Positions 1 to 5,894 of a stretch of 6,248 nt of DNA are shown here, piece by piece (positions within the stretch are counted from its first letter, which is position 1; each line of letters begins with the position of its first letter). The position numbers and the translations under genes were made by a program. The stretch spans positions 1 to 6,248 of the forward strand of contig JAUWCW010000125.1 of NCBI GenBank assembly GCA_030609125.1, read 5' to 3'. The notes below the pieces were generated by a model that saw only the letters and a list, made by a program, of their open reading frames with translations, ran no database searches and had not been told where the DNA came from. The DNA is from JAUWCW01 sp030609125 [NCBI: Candidatus Rokuibacteriota bacterium] (GTDB taxonomy: Bacteria > JAUVQV01).

Positions 1-408
1 GGGATGCATGCGATAGAGGAAGTAACGCCCCATCAGGCTGTCCCCGCCGCGGCGGTAGGTATCCATGCGACTCGAGCCGGTGACAATTATGCGGACCTGG
101 TCGGCGTAGGTGTCGAAAAATCCCTTCAGCAGCTGTTTCCAGCGGGGATACTTGTGCAGCTCGTCAAAGAGGGCTACAGGAGGCGATTCCCGTAACCGGT
201 TCAACTTCAGTCGCTCCACGAGACCGGCCGGCCCGGAGAGAATCCTCTCCCGATCATCGAGGTTGTCCCAGTTGAGGTACTCATCCGCCAGACCTCGGCA
301 GGTGGTGGTCTTGCCAACCTGCCGGGGACCGCTGACGAAGGCCATCTGCCGCTGAGTGGCCAGATGCTCCGCCAGGAGCGTATCGTAAAGTCTCTTGCGC
401 AGTTTCAC
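1..408 (-). CDS. DUF4143-type AAA ATPase, N-terminal part (3' end outside window)
   Basis: Only the first 136 codons are present; the gene runs off the left edge. I see a Walker A motif at residues 27-34 (GPRQVGKT), a Walker B at 78-83 (VALFDE, with D82 and E83), a sensor-1-like IIVTGSS at 107-113 and a GR pair at 127-128. This order matches the AAA_14 domain of the widespread AAA/DUF4143 ATPases, whose cellular role is mostly unknown; the DUF4143 part would lie outside the window. The start is GTG at 408. It is the only start codon between an in-frame upstream TGA and the Walker A, except the internal ATG at 345, which would delete the KLRKRLYDTLL segment typical of this family. No convincing Shine-Dalgarno precedes GTG. 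The promoter lies almost against the start codon inside an inverted repeat, suggesting a leaderless, autoregulated single gene. It is transcribed separately from the tRNAs upstream. Confidence 0.9.
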   Translation of the reverse strand, partial: MKLRKRLYDTLLAEHLATQRQMAFVSGPRQVGKTTTCRGLADEYLNWDNLDDRERILSGPAGLVERLKLNRLRESPPVALFDELHKYPRWKQLLKGFFDTYADQVRIIVTGSSRMDTYRRGGDSLMGRYFLYRMHP

Positions 409-417
409 GATACGTCC

Positions 418-445
418 ATTATCTTTAGTGTCGTAAAATAGTCAA
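418..445 (-). promoter_or_regulatory. sigma70-type promoter of the AAA ATPase gene
   Basis: Read on the minus strand there is a -35 TTGACT (440-445), a 16-base spacer (424-439) and a -10 GATAAT (418-423). Each hexamer has five of six consensus matches. Transcription would begin near 411-412, only about 3-4 bases before the GTG at 408. The -35 lies in the loop between the arms of the inverted repeat at 427-462, and one arm occupies the spacer, so a protein bound there would block RNA polymerase. Confidence 0.65.
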
Positions 446-462
446 GACCATTTTACGACACT
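427..462. promoter_or_regulatory. perfect 13-base inverted repeat, likely operator
   Basis: The left arm AGTGTCGTAAAAT (427-439) is the exact reverse complement of the right arm ATTTTACGACACT (450-462), separated by 10 bases. The site is AT-rich in otherwise GC-rich DNA and straddles the -35 of the ATPase promoter. A perfect 13-base arm is unlikely by chance and suggests a dimeric DNA-binding protein. It does not look like an intrinsic terminator because the stem is AT-rich and no T-tract follows. The binding protein cannot be told from the sequence. Confidence 0.7.
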
Positions 463-628
463 CCGCATTGTGGTCAGGGGCAGGCAGGCAGGCAGGCCGG
501 CCGCGCCGCGCCTCTGCAGCCTGGAGTGCTCGGTGACACGTGATACAGAGGAGAAATGCCGGGCCGGGAATGGGCTTTCAGGAAGCACGCAAAGTGGACC
601 AGCCACAGATACCGGGACTGATGATAAG
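463..628. other. intergenic spacer, no gene recognised
   Basis: This stretch lies between the tRNA-Glu 3' end and the operator of the AAA ATPase gene. I find no credible coding frame, RNA gene or strong terminator in it. The best hairpin after the tRNA is only four base pairs (GTGG/CCAC, on the minus strand) followed by TTTG, too weak to call. It contains a short CAGG repeat. Confidence 0.6.
479..496. repeat. short tetranucleotide tandem repeat (CAGG)4
   Basis: Four perfect CAGG units run from 481 to 496, with GG before and CCGG after. The repeat is not inside a supported gene and is too far from the ATPase promoter to suggest phase variation. No function is inferred. Confidence 0.7.
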
Positions 629-706
629 TGGCGTCCCCAGGGGGATTCGAACCCCCGTTACCGCCGTGAAAGGGCGGTGTCCTAGGCCGGGCTAGACGAT
701 GGGGAC
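629..706 (-). tRNA. tRNA-Glu(UUC), CCA encoded
   Basis: The 78-base cloverleaf reads on the minus strand. Its acceptor stem pairs GTCCCCA with TGGGGAC. A D-loop with the TCTAG start typical of tRNA-Glu follows. The anticodon stem CCGCC/GGCGG holds the loop CTTTCAC with anticodon TTC (plus-strand 668-670). The T arm is GGGGG TTCGAAT CCCCC, and the 3' CCA is encoded at 629-631. It sits 8 bases after tRNA-Lys and is expected to be processed from the same transcript. Confidence 0.97.
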
Positions 707-714
707 GTCTAGAA

Positions 715-790
715 TGGTGAGCCGCGTTGGGATTGAACCAACGACCCTCTGCTTAAAAGGCAGATGCTCTACCAACTGAGCTAGCGGCTC
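715..790 (-). tRNA. tRNA-Lys(UUU), CCA encoded
   Basis: This is a 76-base cloverleaf on the minus strand. The acceptor stem is GAGCCGC/GCGGCTC with discriminator A and encoded CCA (715-717). The D arm is AGCTCAGTTGGTAGAGC. The anticodon loop reads TTTTAAG with anticodon TTT at plus-strand 755-757, and the T loop is TTCAATC. It is the first tRNA after a strong promoter and lies just downstream of purA on the same strand. Confidence 0.97.
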
Positions 791-805
791 CCTAAAGCGG
801 TCGGA

Positions 806-834
806 AATATAGCCCAAAACGCCTTATCTGTCAA
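806..834 (-). promoter_or_regulatory. strong sigma70 promoter of the tRNA-Lys/tRNA-Glu unit
   Basis: On the minus strand: -35 TTGACA (829-834, perfect consensus), a 17-base spacer (812-828) and -10 TATATT (806-811, five of six). Transcription would start near 799-800, about 9 bases before mature tRNA-Lys, which fits a tRNA promoter. It lies between the purA stop (853) and the tRNA. I see no terminator between purA and the tRNAs, so read-through from the serA-purA operon may add to expression. Confidence 0.8.
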
Positions 835-852
835 CGCCGCCGGCAGGCCGAG

Positions 853-2146
853 CTACATGCCGAAGGGGTTCTCGATGATGATCGTCTCGTCCCGCCTCGC
901 CCCGGTGGAAATGATCTGGAAGGGGCACTCCACCAGGTCCTCCAGGAAACGGACGTAGTCCCGCGCCCGGGGGGGAAGGTCCCCGAAGGAGCGGGCATCG
1001 CAGGTCGATTTTTCCCACCCCTTGACGGTGCGGTAGACCGGCTCGACCTTGCTGAAGACCTCGAGGGAAGCCGGCATTTCCTTCATCAGCTTCCCCTTGT
1101 AGCGATAGCCGACGGCGACCTTGATTTCCCTGAAGGGATCGAGGACGTCGAGCTTGGTCAGGGCGAGTCCGGTCAAGCCGTTGATCCTCCTCGCGTAGCG
1201 GGCGATGACGGTGTCGAACCAGCCGCAGCGGCGGGGACGTCCCGTCGTCGAGCCGTACTCGCTGCCGCCGTCCCGGAGCCGCTCGCCCACATCGCCGAAA
1301 AGCTCCGTGGGAAACGGCCCTTCCCCGACCCTCGTGGTGTAGGCCTTGATGATGCCCAGGACGGCATCGATACTCGTCGGGCCCATGCCGACTCCCGTGC
1401 AGGCCCCCCCCGGCGATGGCGTTGGAGGAGGTGACGAAGGGGTAGCTGCCGTGGTCGACGTCGAGCATGGTCCCCTGGGCGCCCTCGAAGAGCACGTTCT
1501 TTCCCTTCCCGCGGGCGTCGTCGACGATCTTCGATATGTCGGCGACGTAAGGCTCGAGGAGCCGGCCGAATTTCAGGTAGCGGCGGTAGATGGCCGCGCT
1601 GTCGAGGGTCGAAATGTGGTAGATGTTCTTGAAGATGAAGTTCTTCTCCGCGAGGTTGTGCTCCAGCTTGTCCTTGAGGACCTTCCGGTCCAGCAGGTCG
1701 GCGAGGCGGATCCCGGTCCTGGCGACCTTGTCGACGTAGGCGGGTCCGATGCCCCGGCCGGTGGTGCCGATCTTCCTCTTGCCCCTGAGCTTTTCCGACT
1801 CCAGGTCGATGGTCTTGTGGTAGGGCATGATGATGTGCACGTCGGGGCTGACCTTGAGGCGTTTGCCGATCTTCACGCCCCTCTTGTCCAAGGCCTTCAG
1901 CTCCTTCAGGAAGGCCTCCGGGTCGAGAACCATGCCGTTGCCGAGGCAGCAGCTCTTGCCCCGGTGCAGGATCCCCGAGGGGATGAGGTGGAGAATGTAC
2001 TTTTCCGATCCCGTGATGATGGTGTGACCCGCGTTGTGCCCTCCGGCATAGCGGACGACAACGTTGGCATGATCGGTGAGAAGGTCCACGACCTTGCCCT
2101 TGCCCTCATCGCCCCACTGGGCGCCGACAACAATCAGGGAAGACAT
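853..2146 (-). CDS. purA: adenylosuccinate synthetase, with a +1 frameshift in a G8 run
   Basis: PurA joins IMP and L-aspartate using GTP, giving adenylosuccinate in the first committed step of AMP synthesis in the cytoplasm. The N-terminal GAQWGDEGKGK (residues 8-18) supplies the catalytic Asp13, and NAGHT supplies His41. GTTGRGIGPAY lies near 128-137 and FEGAQGTMLDVDHGSYPFVTSSN at 220-242. The frame is lost at about residue 246 because a run of eight G (plus strand 1404-1411) has one base too many. Removing one G gives NAIAGGACTGVGMGPTS and joins perfectly to the downstream frame, which carries GPFPTEL, TGRPRRCGWFD and LTKLDVLD and stops at 853-855. The repaired protein is 430 residues, the normal PurA length. 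The ATG at 2146 has AAAGGA 5 bases upstream. It follows serA by 30 bases with no visible promoter. The break is most simply a homopolymer sequencing error. Confidence 0.96.
1404..1411 (-). other. G8 homopolymer at the purA frameshift
   Basis: The coding strand has eight consecutive G where seven keep the PurA frame. Read unrepaired, the upstream frame runs on to a stop at 824-826 with an arginine/glycine-rich tail unlike PurA and crosses the tRNA promoter. Translation resumes correctly in the +1-shifted frame immediately after the run. Confidence 0.9.
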
Positions 2147-2151
2147 GAGTA

Positions 2152-2157
2152 TCCTTT
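2152..2157 (-). promoter_or_regulatory. purA ribosome binding site
   Basis: AAAGGA on the minus strand, 5 bases before the ATG at 2146. It lies in the 30-base serA-purA spacer and supports both this start and independent ribosome loading on the shared mRNA. Confidence 0.75.
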
Positions 2158-2176
2158 CATTAGTAGAGTGCGTGCG

Positions 2177-3766
2177 TCAGCCCTGGAGATCCAGCTGGTG
2201 GGCGCTCTTGATAAAGGGGAGTTCCAGGAACTCCTCTATCACGTTCTCCGGCATGACGGAGTCGATGGTCAGCACCGCCACGGCGTCCTGGTTCGGGGCG
2301 CTCCTGCCGAGCTGCATCTGGGCGATGTTGATGCCGTTGTTTCCCAGGAGAGTCCCCACCTTGCCGATCACGCCGGGGCGATCCTCGTTGGTGAAAACCA
2401 GGAGGTGCCCCTCCGGCACGACCTCCAGCTTGTGCCCGTCGAGGCCCACGATGCGGGGATACTTGCGGGCGAAGAGGGTACCGTCTATGTTGCGCTCCCC
2501 CCGGTCGGTCTTCAGCTTCATACTTATGAAACTGGTGTAGTCCGCCGATTCGGAGGTAATCGACTCCAGGACCTTGATCCCCCTCTCCTTGGCGAGGTAC
2601 GGAGCGTTGACGAGGTTCACCATCTCCTCGAGGATCGGCTTCAGCAGGCCCTCGAGGAGGGTCGCCGTCAGGGGACGGATATCGCTCTCCGCCACCTTGC
2701 CGCTGTACTCGACGGCCACCTCGCTCAGACGTCCCTCCACCAGCTGGCCCATAAACCGCCCCATCCGCGAGGCAAGATCAATGTAGGGCTGGATCCGGGC
2801 GAGCGTCTCCGGATCGACGGAGGGGATGTTGATGGCATTCTTGACGACACCCCTGGTGAGAAAATCGATAATCTGCTTGGCGACCTCCGTGGCCACTTTC
2901 ATCTGCGCTTCAGCGGTTGACGCTCCCAGGTGGGGCGTCAGGATGATCTCGTTGACTCCGATGAGGGGGCTGGAGGGGTCGAGGGGCTCCTTCTCGAAGA
3001 CGTCCAGGGCCGCCCCGGCGACCTTGCCGGACTTGATGGCCTCCACCAGGTCGTCTTCCTTCACCACTCCTCCGCGGGCACAGTTGATGATCCTGACGCC
3101 GTCCTTCATCCTGGCGAAGTTCTCCGCCCGCAGGAGGTGGTACGTCTGGTCGGTCTTCGGCACGTGGGTGCTGATGAAATCCGCCCTCCGGAAGAGATCT
3201 TCCAGCTCCACCAGCTCCACGCCCAGCTGCTTGCCCCTCTCGGCGGAGATGAAGGGATCGTAGGCGATGACCGTCATCCCCAGGCCGATGGCCTGACGGA
3301 CAAGGATGGAGCCGATGTTGCCAATGCCAATGACGCCGAGGGTCTTTTCAAAGAGCTCCACGCCGGAAAACTTGCTCTTTTCCCACTTGCCGCTCTTCAT
3401 GGACGCCGTCGCCTGGGGTATCTTCCGGGCCAGGGCCATCATCATGGAGAGGGCGTGCTCGGCGGTGGTGACGGTGTTGGCCGTCGGGGTGTTCATGACG
3501 ACAATGCCCTTCTTGCTGGCCGCCGCCCGGTCGACGTTGTCGACACCGATACCGGCCCGCCCCACGACCTTCAGGTTGTCCGCGGCCTCGATGATTTCAG
3601 CCGTCACCTTGGTGGCGCTGCGGATGATAAGGCCGCTGTAGTCCTTGATTTTTTCCTTGAGTTCCCCGGGCTTCCAGTCCGTCTGGACCGTCACCTCTAT
3701 CCCCGGTGCGTCCTGCAGAAGTTTGACTCCCTCGGGCGCCAGTTTATCGCTTACCAGAACTTTCAT
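2177..3766 (-). CDS. serA: D-3-phosphoglycerate dehydrogenase, long (ACT-containing) form
   Basis: SerA oxidises 3-phosphoglycerate with NAD+ to 3-phosphohydroxypyruvate, the first step of serine synthesis in the cytoplasm. The 529 residues match the long form of the family. The split substrate-binding domain spans roughly 1-98 and 280-310. The Rossmann NAD-binding part has GIGNIG at 147-152 and an acidic Asp170 (AYDPF) that favours NAD. The catalytic set is Arg231 (NCARGG), Glu260 (FEKEP) and His279 (TPHLGAST). An intervening domain covers about 318-450, and a C-terminal ACT domain about 452-524 (NEDRPGVIGKVGTLLGNNGINIAQMQLGR region), usually the serine-sensing part. The ATG at 3766 has AAGGAG 13 bases upstream, unusually far; no better start exists nearby. 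It is the first gene of a likely serA-purA operon, with a promoter at 3857-3884 overlapped by an FNR-like site. Confidence 0.98.
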   Translation of the reverse strand: MKVLVSDKLAPEGVKLLQDAPGIEVTVQTDWKPGELKEKIKDYSGLIIRSATKVTAEIIEAADNLKVVGRAGIGVDNVDRAAASKKGIVVMNTPTANTVTTAEHALSMMMALARKIPQATASMKSGKWEKSKFSGVELFEKTLGVIGIGNIGSILVRQAIGLGMTVIAYDPFISAERGKQLGVELVELEDLFRRADFISTHVPKTDQTYHLLRAENFARMKDGVRIINCARGGVVKEDDLVEAIKSGKVAGAALDVFEKEPLDPSSPLIGVNEIILTPHLGASTAEAQMKVATEVAKQIIDFLTRGVVKNAINIPSVDPETLARIQPYIDLASRMGRFMGQLVEGRLSEVAVEYSGKVAESDIRPLTATLLEGLLKPILEEMVNLVNAPYLAKERGIKVLESITSESADYTSFISMKLKTDRGERNIDGTLFARKYPRIVGLDGHKLEVVPEGHLLVFTNEDRPGVIGKVGTLLGNNGINIAQMQLGRSAPNQDAVAVLTIDSVMPENVIEEFLELPFIKSAHQLDLQG

Positions 3767-3779
3767 GCTTTTCTCATCG

Positions 3780-3785
3780 CTCCTT
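3780..3785 (-). promoter_or_regulatory. serA Shine-Dalgarno with odd spacing
   Basis: AAGGAG on the minus strand is a near-perfect Shine-Dalgarno, but it stands 13 bases from the serA ATG at 3766. A second ATG (3777-3775) lies only 2 bases after it and opens a four-codon frame, ATG AGA AAA GCA TGA, whose stop overlaps the serA ATG. The site probably serves serA at reduced efficiency. Confidence 0.5.
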
Positions 3786-3850
3786 CAAACAGGGACGCTC
3801 TTCTCCTTTTCGGGGAAGGTCACGCAGGGTTTGTTACAAGAGACACAGCC

Positions 3851-3864
3851 TTGATTATTATCAA
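3851..3864. promoter_or_regulatory. FNR-type binding site over the serA promoter -10
   Basis: TTGAT-TATT-ATCAA is a perfect match to the FNR/ANR consensus TTGAT-N4-ATCAA. It covers the whole -10 hexamer of the predicted serA promoter, and its centre lies about 7 bases upstream of the expected start point. In this position a bound Crp/Fnr-family protein would be expected to repress. The motif match is seen directly; binding and regulation are inferred. Confidence 0.55.
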
Positions 3865-3884
3865 TAAAACTCCTTCGGTGTCAA
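3857..3884 (-). promoter_or_regulatory. sigma70-type promoter of serA-purA
   Basis: On the minus strand: -35 TTGACA (3879-3884, perfect consensus), a 16-base spacer (3863-3878) and -10 GATAAT (3857-3862, five of six). Transcription would start near 3850, giving a leader of about 84 bases before serA. The -35 contains the TGA stop codon of the upstream lipoprotein gene. I see no terminator in the gap, so read-through from the upstream genes is possible. Confidence 0.7.
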
Positions 3885-5848
3885 GGCAGGAACTCGACGG
3901 GTGAAGGCTCGGGCATGGAGAGAACCTCGCCCGGAAGAAGGTCGAGCGACACCAGGTGTCCCCGGGAGACGGTGCCGAAAAACGGGTCCCTTTCGAGCAG
4001 CCCGCCGGGGATCAGCGTTGTCTTTCCCGTCACTCCCGGGAAATCCTTCACGGCGCCCAGGGCGGACAGCATTTTTTCGCGGGTGCCGGCCCCCGACCGC
4101 AGGGCCTCGAGAACGATCGCCGCCGCATCGTACGCCTGGGCCGCGAAGGTTCCCGGGTCCTCTCCGTACTTGCGCCGGTACCGCTGCACGAAGAGCTGGA
4201 TCTCGGGCCTGGGGCTTCCCGCGAAGAAGCCGTCGGTGAACATCACTCCCTCGGCGAACTCCTCCCCGACCTCGGGAAACCGGGGCGTGTTGAGCCCGCT
4301 CCCGCCGAAAACCGCCAGCCGCCGCACGTCCATGTCGTGGAAGGAAAACTGCGGCAGGATCAGCCCCGTCTCCACCGCCGACCCCGGGAGAAAGACCGCG
4401 TCGAAGGGAAGTTCGGCCTCGTCTTTTCGCTCGTCCCTCTCCGCCGGGAGGTCCGGAACGCCGGCCTTCCTTTTCAGGGCCTTGATGGGCCCGGCAAAGT
4501 CCGTAAGCTCCACATCATAGGCCTGCAGGGCCAGGACCTCGCCCCCCCGGCGGGTGACTTCCCGCTGGAAGAGGTCGGCGTAGTGAAACCCGTAGGTGTC
4601 GTCAGGGGTGAAGATGACGAAGCTCTTCAGCCCGAGAATGCCAACGGCCAGGTCGGCCAGGGCCTCTCCCGACTTTTCCAGAGTGAGGCAGTTGCGGAAG
4701 AAGTTGGGGCTCACTCCATTCAGGCGCGGGGAAGAGGCTGTGGGAGAGAAGACCCCCAGGGAATATCTCTCCGCCACGGGAAGCACCCTTTCCACGGTGC
4801 CGCTGAGAAGGGGACCTATGAGAACCAGGATGTCTTCGGACCGGATCGCCTCCTCGAGGAGCAGTTCCTCGTCGCTTTCCGTTCCCTCGTCGATGTGCAC
4901 CGCCTCCACCCGGAAAGGAGAATCTTTCCCCGACGCCTTCTCGAGGAGCAGCTCCGCCCCGCGGATGACCTCGCGCCCGTACGACTCCAGCCGCCCTGTG
5001 GACGGAGCCAGAAGACCGATCTTCACCAGGGGGCGAAGTTCCCCTTCCGGTTTCCGATCCCCCGGCGGCGGTTCCTCCTGCCGGGCCCGTCGCCTCCGCG
5101 TCCGCTCTTCCAGGATTCGTTCCCCCGCCTCTGCCGGGAAGGAGTACTGTCCCGGCAGCACCGATCGGACTATCGTCTCCACGGGCATGATGCGAAGCAG
5201 GTCCTTGATCCGCTCCAGGGCCTGACCGCGCTCGGGCGGGCCGGACTGCCGGTACGCTTCGTCGAGAACGGAGAGGCTGTCGAGATAGAGGCCCTGGGCG
5301 GCAAGGATGTCCGCCTTCTCCACCCAGGCATCCAGGCGAAAGGCGGCGTCGGGTGCGAGATAGAGGGCCTGCCGGAGCGAGTCCAGGGCCCGGTCGGGAT
5401 TCCCCAGACGGCGAAAGACACGGGCCGTCGTCAGGTGCACCGCCGGGGCGCGGGGGTCGCCGTGAAAGCGGTACTGAAACTCCAGGAGCGCTTTCAGGGC
5501 GAGGGCGTTCTTTTCCAGATAGTAGTAGGACATCCCGAGGTAGTAGAGATCGTCCGCGCCCTTCACGTGCGCCGGGTACCTGCTCAGGATCTTCTCGAAC
5601 TCCTCCACCACTCCCGGATAGTCCCCCTCCCCGTAGGCTCTGGCGATAAGGCTCTCGTCCCGCACGACGGGACGTGCCTGTTTCTTCCGCGGAGGCGGGG
5701 GCTTCCGCGCGGGAGGGGGGGCCTCCCTGCCCACCTGCGGACGGGGCGGCTCAGGGCGCGGAGCGCGCTTTGCGGGTGCGGCACACCCGGTGAGGAGCAG
5801 ACCGGCAACCCCGGCAGCAATGAGTGAGTTAATACGTCTGTTCGTCAA
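3881..5848 (-). CDS. TPR/periplasmic-binding-fold lipoprotein, LpoA-like (penicillin-binding protein activator family)
   Basis: This is a 655-residue envelope lipoprotein. Residues 3-19 form a signal peptide (NRR, then a hydrophobic stretch) ending in the lipobox LTGC with Cys22. Ala23 after it, rather than Asp, suggests outer-membrane sorting by the enterobacterial rule. Residues 23-62 are a linker rich in Pro, Arg and Lys. Residues about 66-220 are helical TPR-like repeats (DDLYYLGMSYYYLEKNALA, then NPDRALDSLRQALYLAPD). A charged linker (245-272, RTRRRR) leads to a type 1 periplasmic-binding domain at about 274-635, with VKIGLLAPSTGRLESYG, IGPLLSGTVERVLPVAE, VFSPTASSP and AQAYDAAAIVLEAL. 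TPR plus this fold is the plan of LpoA, which activates penicillin-binding protein 1A; a solute-binding role for an ABC transporter is less likely because no transporter genes are adjacent. The start is TTG at 5848, the only start codon after an in-frame TGA, with GGAG 11 bases upstream. It lies 46 bases after the AAA ATPase gene and is probably co-transcribed. Confidence 0.85.
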   Translation of the reverse strand: MTNRRINSLIAAGVAGLLLTGCAAPAKRAPRPEPPRPQVGREAPPPARKPPPPRKKQARPVVRDESLIARAYGEGDYPGVVEEFEKILSRYPAHVKGADDLYYLGMSYYYLEKNALALKALLEFQYRFHGDPRAPAVHLTTARVFRRLGNPDRALDSLRQALYLAPDAAFRLDAWVEKADILAAQGLYLDSLSVLDEAYRQSGPPERGQALERIKDLLRIMPVETIVRSVLPGQYSFPAEAGERILEERTRRRRARQEEPPPGDRKPEGELRPLVKIGLLAPSTGRLESYGREVIRGAELLLEKASGKDSPFRVEAVHIDEGTESDEELLLEEAIRSEDILVLIGPLLSGTVERVLPVAERYSLGVFSPTASSPRLNGVSPNFFRNCLTLEKSGEALADLAVGILGLKSFVIFTPDDTYGFHYADLFQREVTRRGGEVLALQAYDVELTDFAGPIKALKRKAGVPDLPAERDERKDEAELPFDAVFLPGSAVETGLILPQFSFHDMDVRRLAVFGGSGLNTPRFPEVGEEFAEGVMFTDGFFAGSPRPEIQLFVQRYRRKYGEDPGTFAAQAYDAAAIVLEALRSGAGTREKMLSALGAVKDFPGVTGKTTLIPGGLLERDPFFGTVSRGHLVSLDLLPGEVLSMPEPSPVEFLP

Positions 5849-5894
5849 AGCCGTGCTGTCTCCAGGAGTGGATCATTTGCGGGGGAGAGGGGCC

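Noticed and set aside
560-628. A possible terminator after tRNA-Glu (GTGG/CCAC hairpin followed by TTTG).
   Set aside because: Four base pairs with a short, interrupted T-tract are too weak to call.
470-685. A 71-codon plus-strand frame ending in GDSNPRYRRERAVS.
   Set aside because: Its C-terminal part is simply the antisense translation of tRNA-Glu, a well-known source of false hypothetical proteins, and the rest has no domain features.
824-2146. An unrepaired 440-residue reading of purA as a distinct protein with an Arg/Gly-rich C-terminus.
   Set aside because: After the G8 run the frame loses all PurA similarity while the adjacent frame carries it on without a gap; the extension also crosses the tRNA promoter.
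1346-2920. A 524-codon plus-strand frame antisense to purA and serA.
   Set aside because: It is the shadow of two clearly recognised genes, rich in Val, Asp and Gly as expected from antisense GC-rich DNA, with no recognisable domain.
3786-3850. A possible attenuator or riboswitch in the serA leader.
   Set aside because: The leader is about 84 bases; I found only short, weak pairings (such as CCTT/AAGG) and no conserved riboswitch motif or terminator hairpin.
3956-5827. A 623-codon plus-strand frame antisense to the lipoprotein gene.
   Set aside because: The minus-strand protein has a signal peptide, lipobox and domain motifs; the antisense frame has none and mirrors its codon pattern.
5849-5894. 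A 15-codon frame starting at an ATG upstream of the lipoprotein TTG start.
   Set aside because: It has no ribosome binding site, no recognisable features and overlaps the real start.
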